DNA of 7,977 bases from Lactobacillus sp. (GTDB lineage Bacteria > Bacillota > Bacilli > Lactobacillales > Lactobacillaceae). The stretch is from positions 99,238 to 107,214 of the forward strand of contig JAAVAW010000010.1 of assembly GCA_014803905.1 (NCBI GenBank), read 5' to 3'. The notes beneath the pieces are model-generated. The model worked only from the letters and a program-made list of their open reading frames with translations. It was not told the DNA's origin and searched no databases. A program made the translations under genes and the position numbers. How positions within the stretch are numbered: the stretch's first letter is position 1; every line of letters starts with the position of its first letter. Of this stretch, positions 6,689 to 7,977 are shown piece after piece.

Positions 6689-7240
6689 ATGGTAGAAACC
6701 AGCAAAAAACAATGGTATGTTTTACACACTTATTCAGGTTATGAAGATAAAGTAAAAAAAGACTTGCTATCACGTGCTCAATCATTAGGGATGCAAGATT
6801 ATATCTTTAGAGTTATCGTACCTGAAGAAGAAAAGACCGAAACTGTTCGTGGTAAAAAACAAGAAGTAGAAGAAAAAGTTTTCCCAGGTTATGTGTTAGT
6901 TGAAATGGTAATGACTGATGAAAGCTGGTTTGTAGTAAGAAATACTCCTAACGTAACTGGCTTTGTTGGAAGTCACGGTGGTGGTTCTAAACCATCTCCA
7001 TTATACGAAGATGAAATTAATCGTATCTTACGTTCTCAAGGTCAACCTGCAAAACGTCCTGATGAAACATATGAAGTTGGTGAAACAGTAACTATTACTG
7101 ATGGACCATTTAACGGAATGTCAGGTAAAGTTACAGATGTTCAACCAGATAAATATAAATTAGCCGTTTCTATTGATATGTTTGGTAGAGAAACTAACGC
7201 TGAATTAGATTACGATCAAGTAAAGAAATTCGAAGCATAA
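6689..7240 (+). CDS. nusG: Transcription termination/antitermination factor NusG
   Basis: A 183-residue factor that binds the clamp of RNA polymerase and modulates pausing, termination and elongation. The NGN domain starts with KQWYVLHTYSGYEDKVKKDL (7-26) and includes KVFPGYVLVEM (63-73) and RNTPNVTGFVG (84-94). The C-terminal KOW domain has VGETVTITDGPFNGMSGKV (130-148). The length matches the bacterial family. The start at 6689 rather than the longer in-frame 6623 is chosen from the AAGGAG RBS, from the family's usual N-terminus (short tail before WYVLHTY), and because the leader hairpin lies between the two. The gene has its own extended -10 promoter and a terminator-like hairpin in its leader. 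No terminator separates it from rplK. Confidence 0.96.
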   Translation: MVETSKKQWYVLHTYSGYEDKVKKDLLSRAQSLGMQDYIFRVIVPEEEKTETVRGKKQEVEEKVFPGYVLVEMVMTDESWFVVRNTPNVTGFVGSHGGGSKPSPLYEDEINRILRSQGQPAKRPDETYEVGETVTITDGPFNGMSGKVTDVQPDKYKLAVSIDMFGRETNAELDYDQVKKFEA

Positions 7241-7249
7241 AAAATAAGG

Positions 7250-7278
7250 TTGTAAATTTCACATAGTGATGGTACTAT
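7250..7278 (+). promoter_or_regulatory. Promoter of rplK-rplA
   Basis: TTGTAA (7250-7255, 4 of 6), a 17-bp spacer, then TACTAT (7273-7278, 4 of 6) preceded by TGG, giving an extended -10 element. It lies 9 bases after the nusG stop. Transcription would start near 7285 and produce a leader of about 78 nt that contains the structured element at 7298-7337. Confidence 0.6.
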
Positions 7279-7297
7279 ATCAGAGTATCTTTATTAT

Positions 7298-7337
7298 TGT
7301 GGGAGGAGAAGAAGGAAAATTCTCCATTATAACCGCA
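7298..7337 (+). promoter_or_regulatory. Structured rplK leader, probable ribosomal protein L1 binding site
   Basis: The outer stem is 7298-7302 with 7333-7337 (TGTGG/CCGCA, one G-T pair). The inner stem is a perfect GGAGAA/TTCTCC (7305-7310 with 7320-7325) with a 9-nt loop. The internal loop is asymmetric: GA on the 5' side (7303-7304) and seven bases on the 3' side. The 5' strand GTGGGAG matches the L1-binding helix 76 strand of 23S rRNA as I recall it from E. coli. L1 repressing its own operon by binding an rRNA-like site is established in other bacteria; its use here is inferred. Confidence 0.6.
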
Positions 7338-7347
7338 TCACGGAATC

Positions 7348-7354
7348 AAGGAGG
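7348..7354 (+). promoter_or_regulatory. RBS that fixes the rplK start
   Basis: AAGGAGG lies 8 nt before the GTG at 7363. A TTG at 7357 is in frame but only 2 nt from the RBS, too close for initiation, so GTG is the start. Confidence 0.9.
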
Positions 7355-7362
7355 TATTGACC

Positions 7363-7788
7363 GTGGCAAAGAAAGTTATTAACGTAGTTAAATTGCAAAT
7401 CCCTGCTGGTGCAGCAACTCCTGCACCTCCAGTTGGTCCTGCATTAGGTCAAGCTGGAATCAACATCGTTGGTTTTACTAAGGACTTCAATGCACGTACT
7501 GCTGATCAAAAGGGTATGCTTATTCCTGTAGTTATTACTGTATATGAAGATCGTTCATTCGAATTCATTACTAAAACTCCACCAGCAGCAGTTCTTTTAA
7601 AGAAGGCTGCTAAGGTTGACAAGGGTTCTGGTGAACCTAACACCAAGAAGGTTGCTAAGGTTACCAAGGATCAAGTTAAGGAAATCGCAGAAACCAAGAT
7701 GCAAGATCTAAACGCTGCAGATGTTGAAGCTGCTATGCGCATGATTGAAGGTACTGCTAGAAGCATGGGCTTCGAAGTAGAAGACTAA
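7363..7788 (+). CDS. rplK: 50S ribosomal protein L11
   Basis: A 141-residue protein of the GTPase-associated centre; it binds 23S rRNA helices 43-44 and contacts elongation factors, and it is needed for stringent-response sensing by RelA. The N-terminal domain (about 1-70) includes the proline-rich PAGAATPAPPVGPALGQAG (14-32), the region where thiostrepton-type antibiotics act. The C-terminal rRNA-binding domain (about 75-141) includes TPPAAVLLKKAA and ends with GTARSMGFEVED. The start is GTG at 7363, giving MAKKVINVVKLQIP, the family's normal N-terminus and length. Codon use is the restricted set of a highly expressed gene. It has its own promoter and a structured leader and is followed by rplA after about 100 bases. 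Confidence 0.97.
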   Translation: MAKKVINVVKLQIPAGAATPAPPVGPALGQAGINIVGFTKDFNARTADQKGMLIPVVITVYEDRSFEFITKTPPAAVLLKKAAKVDKGSGEPNTKKVAKVTKDQVKEIAETKMQDLNAADVEAAMRMIEGTARSMGFEVED

Positions 7789-7809
7789 GAAAAGTTTCTA
7801 GGAACGTCG

Positions 7810-7834
7810 GATCGTTAATCAAAGTTAACGAATC
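7810..7834 (+). other. Hairpin in the rplK-rplA spacer, not a terminator
   Basis: CGTTAA (7813-7818) pairs with TTAACG (7825-7830) across a 6-nt loop. The stem extends by T7812-A7831 and, past a bulged A, by two more pairs. No T-run follows, so it does not look like a terminator. It immediately precedes the L1-site-like element and may help it fold or protect the processed mRNA end. Confidence 0.5.
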
Positions 7835-7836
7835 AA

Positions 7837-7870
7837 GGTGGGAGAGTTTGTGAGAACTTGTTTGACCACA
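7837..7870 (+). promoter_or_regulatory. Second L1-site-like hairpin, directly upstream of rplA
   Basis: GTGG (7838-7841) pairs with CCAC (7866-7869). The inner stem is 7844-7848 with 7855-7859 (GAGTT/AACTT, one G-T pair) with a 6-nt loop. The internal loop has GA on the 5' side (7842-7843) and GTTTGA on the 3' side (7860-7865). The eight bases GGTGGGAG (7837-7844) match the L1-binding strand of E. coli 23S helix 76 as I recall it, and the layout repeats that of the rplK leader. It ends 6 bases before the rplA RBS, so bound L1 could block initiation. Confidence 0.6.
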
Positions 7871-7889
7871 TTTGCAAGGAGGAAATCAC

Positions 7890-7977
7890 ATGCCAAAGCA
7901 TGGTAAAAAATATTTAGAAGCAGCAAAAAAAGTTGATCCAACTAAATTTTATTCAGTAGATGAAGCTATGAAGTTAG
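7890..7977 (+). CDS. rplA: 50S ribosomal protein L1 (5' end only)
   Basis: Only the first 29 codons are visible, reading MPKHGKKYLEAAKKVDPTKF and then YSVDEAMKL, the standard N-terminus of bacterial L1; the gene runs off the right edge. L1 forms the mobile stalk that handles E-site tRNA and is the translational repressor of the L11-L1 operon in the bacteria where this has been studied. AAGGAGG (7876-7882) lies 7 nt before the ATG. It lies downstream of rplK with no terminator between them, so the two are co-transcribed, and an L1-site-like hairpin sits just before the RBS. Confidence 0.95.
   Translation, partial: MPKHGKKYLEAAKKVDPTKFYSVDEAMKL

Noticed and set aside
7357..7362. TTG start for L11 two codons upstream
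   Set aside because: It is only 2 nt from the AAGGAGG RBS; the GTG at 7363 has normal spacing and gives the usual L11 N-terminus.
7810..7834. Terminator between rplK and rplA
   Set aside because: The hairpin is not followed by a T-run, and rplK-rplA are expected to be co-transcribed.
1..7977. Mobile element, CRISPR array, phage or novel defence system
   Set aside because: No transposase, integrase, repeat-spacer pattern, terminal repeats or unfamiliar gene cluster is visible; nearly all sequence is accounted for by known core or metabolic genes.

Overview
The window looks like a chromosomal segment of a low-GC Gram-positive bacterium, most likely a Lactobacillus (sensu stricto, gasseri/johnsonii/acidophilus-like). 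The grounds are the strong A+T bias, AGGAGG-type ribosome binding sites, TTG and GTG starts, many short hairpin terminators, and the order rpmG-secE-nusG-rplK-rplA, which is standard in Bacillota. Species assignment is inference. I see no insertion sequence, integrase, tRNA, rRNA or CRISPR repeat.

Left part (1-6121), metabolic genes. The window opens inside the 3' part of a plus-strand FGGY sugar kinase, probably gluconokinase. It ends at a perfect 34-bp palindrome that can terminate transcription in both directions. Four minus-strand genes follow (right to left in transcription order): a long-chain polyprenyl diphosphate synthase, an MFS transporter with a TTG start, a divergent 1-deoxyxylulose-5-phosphate-synthase-like ThDP enzyme, and a glycerate 2-kinase. 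A hairpin terminator lies after each of the first three, and the shared palindrome lies after glycerate kinase, so these look like mostly separate units rather than one operon. Only the MFS gene has a clear promoter of its own. The DXS-like enzyme has a hairpin immediately upstream of its RBS, with no room for a promoter between them.

Centre (6122-6274). This is a divergent intergenic region. It carries an extended -10 promoter for rpmG and a pair of direct 7-bp repeats spaced 11 bp.

Right part (6275-7977), the transcription/translation/secretion cluster: L33 (zinc form), SecE, NusG, L11 and the start of L1. rpmG and secE are tightly coupled. nusG has its own extended -10 promoter followed within about 30 nt by an intrinsic-terminator-like hairpin in the leader, which suggests attenuation. 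rplK has its own promoter. The rplK leader and the rplK-rplA spacer each contain a GTGGGAG hairpin with the same architecture, resembling the L1-binding region of 23S rRNA (helix 76), so both are probable L1 autoregulation sites.

The most interesting items are the DXS-like enzyme, which keeps the ThDP machinery but lacks the arginines that grip the phosphate of glyceraldehyde 3-phosphate in true DXS; the nusG leader attenuator; and the paired L1-site mimics. The rest is ordinary core genome.
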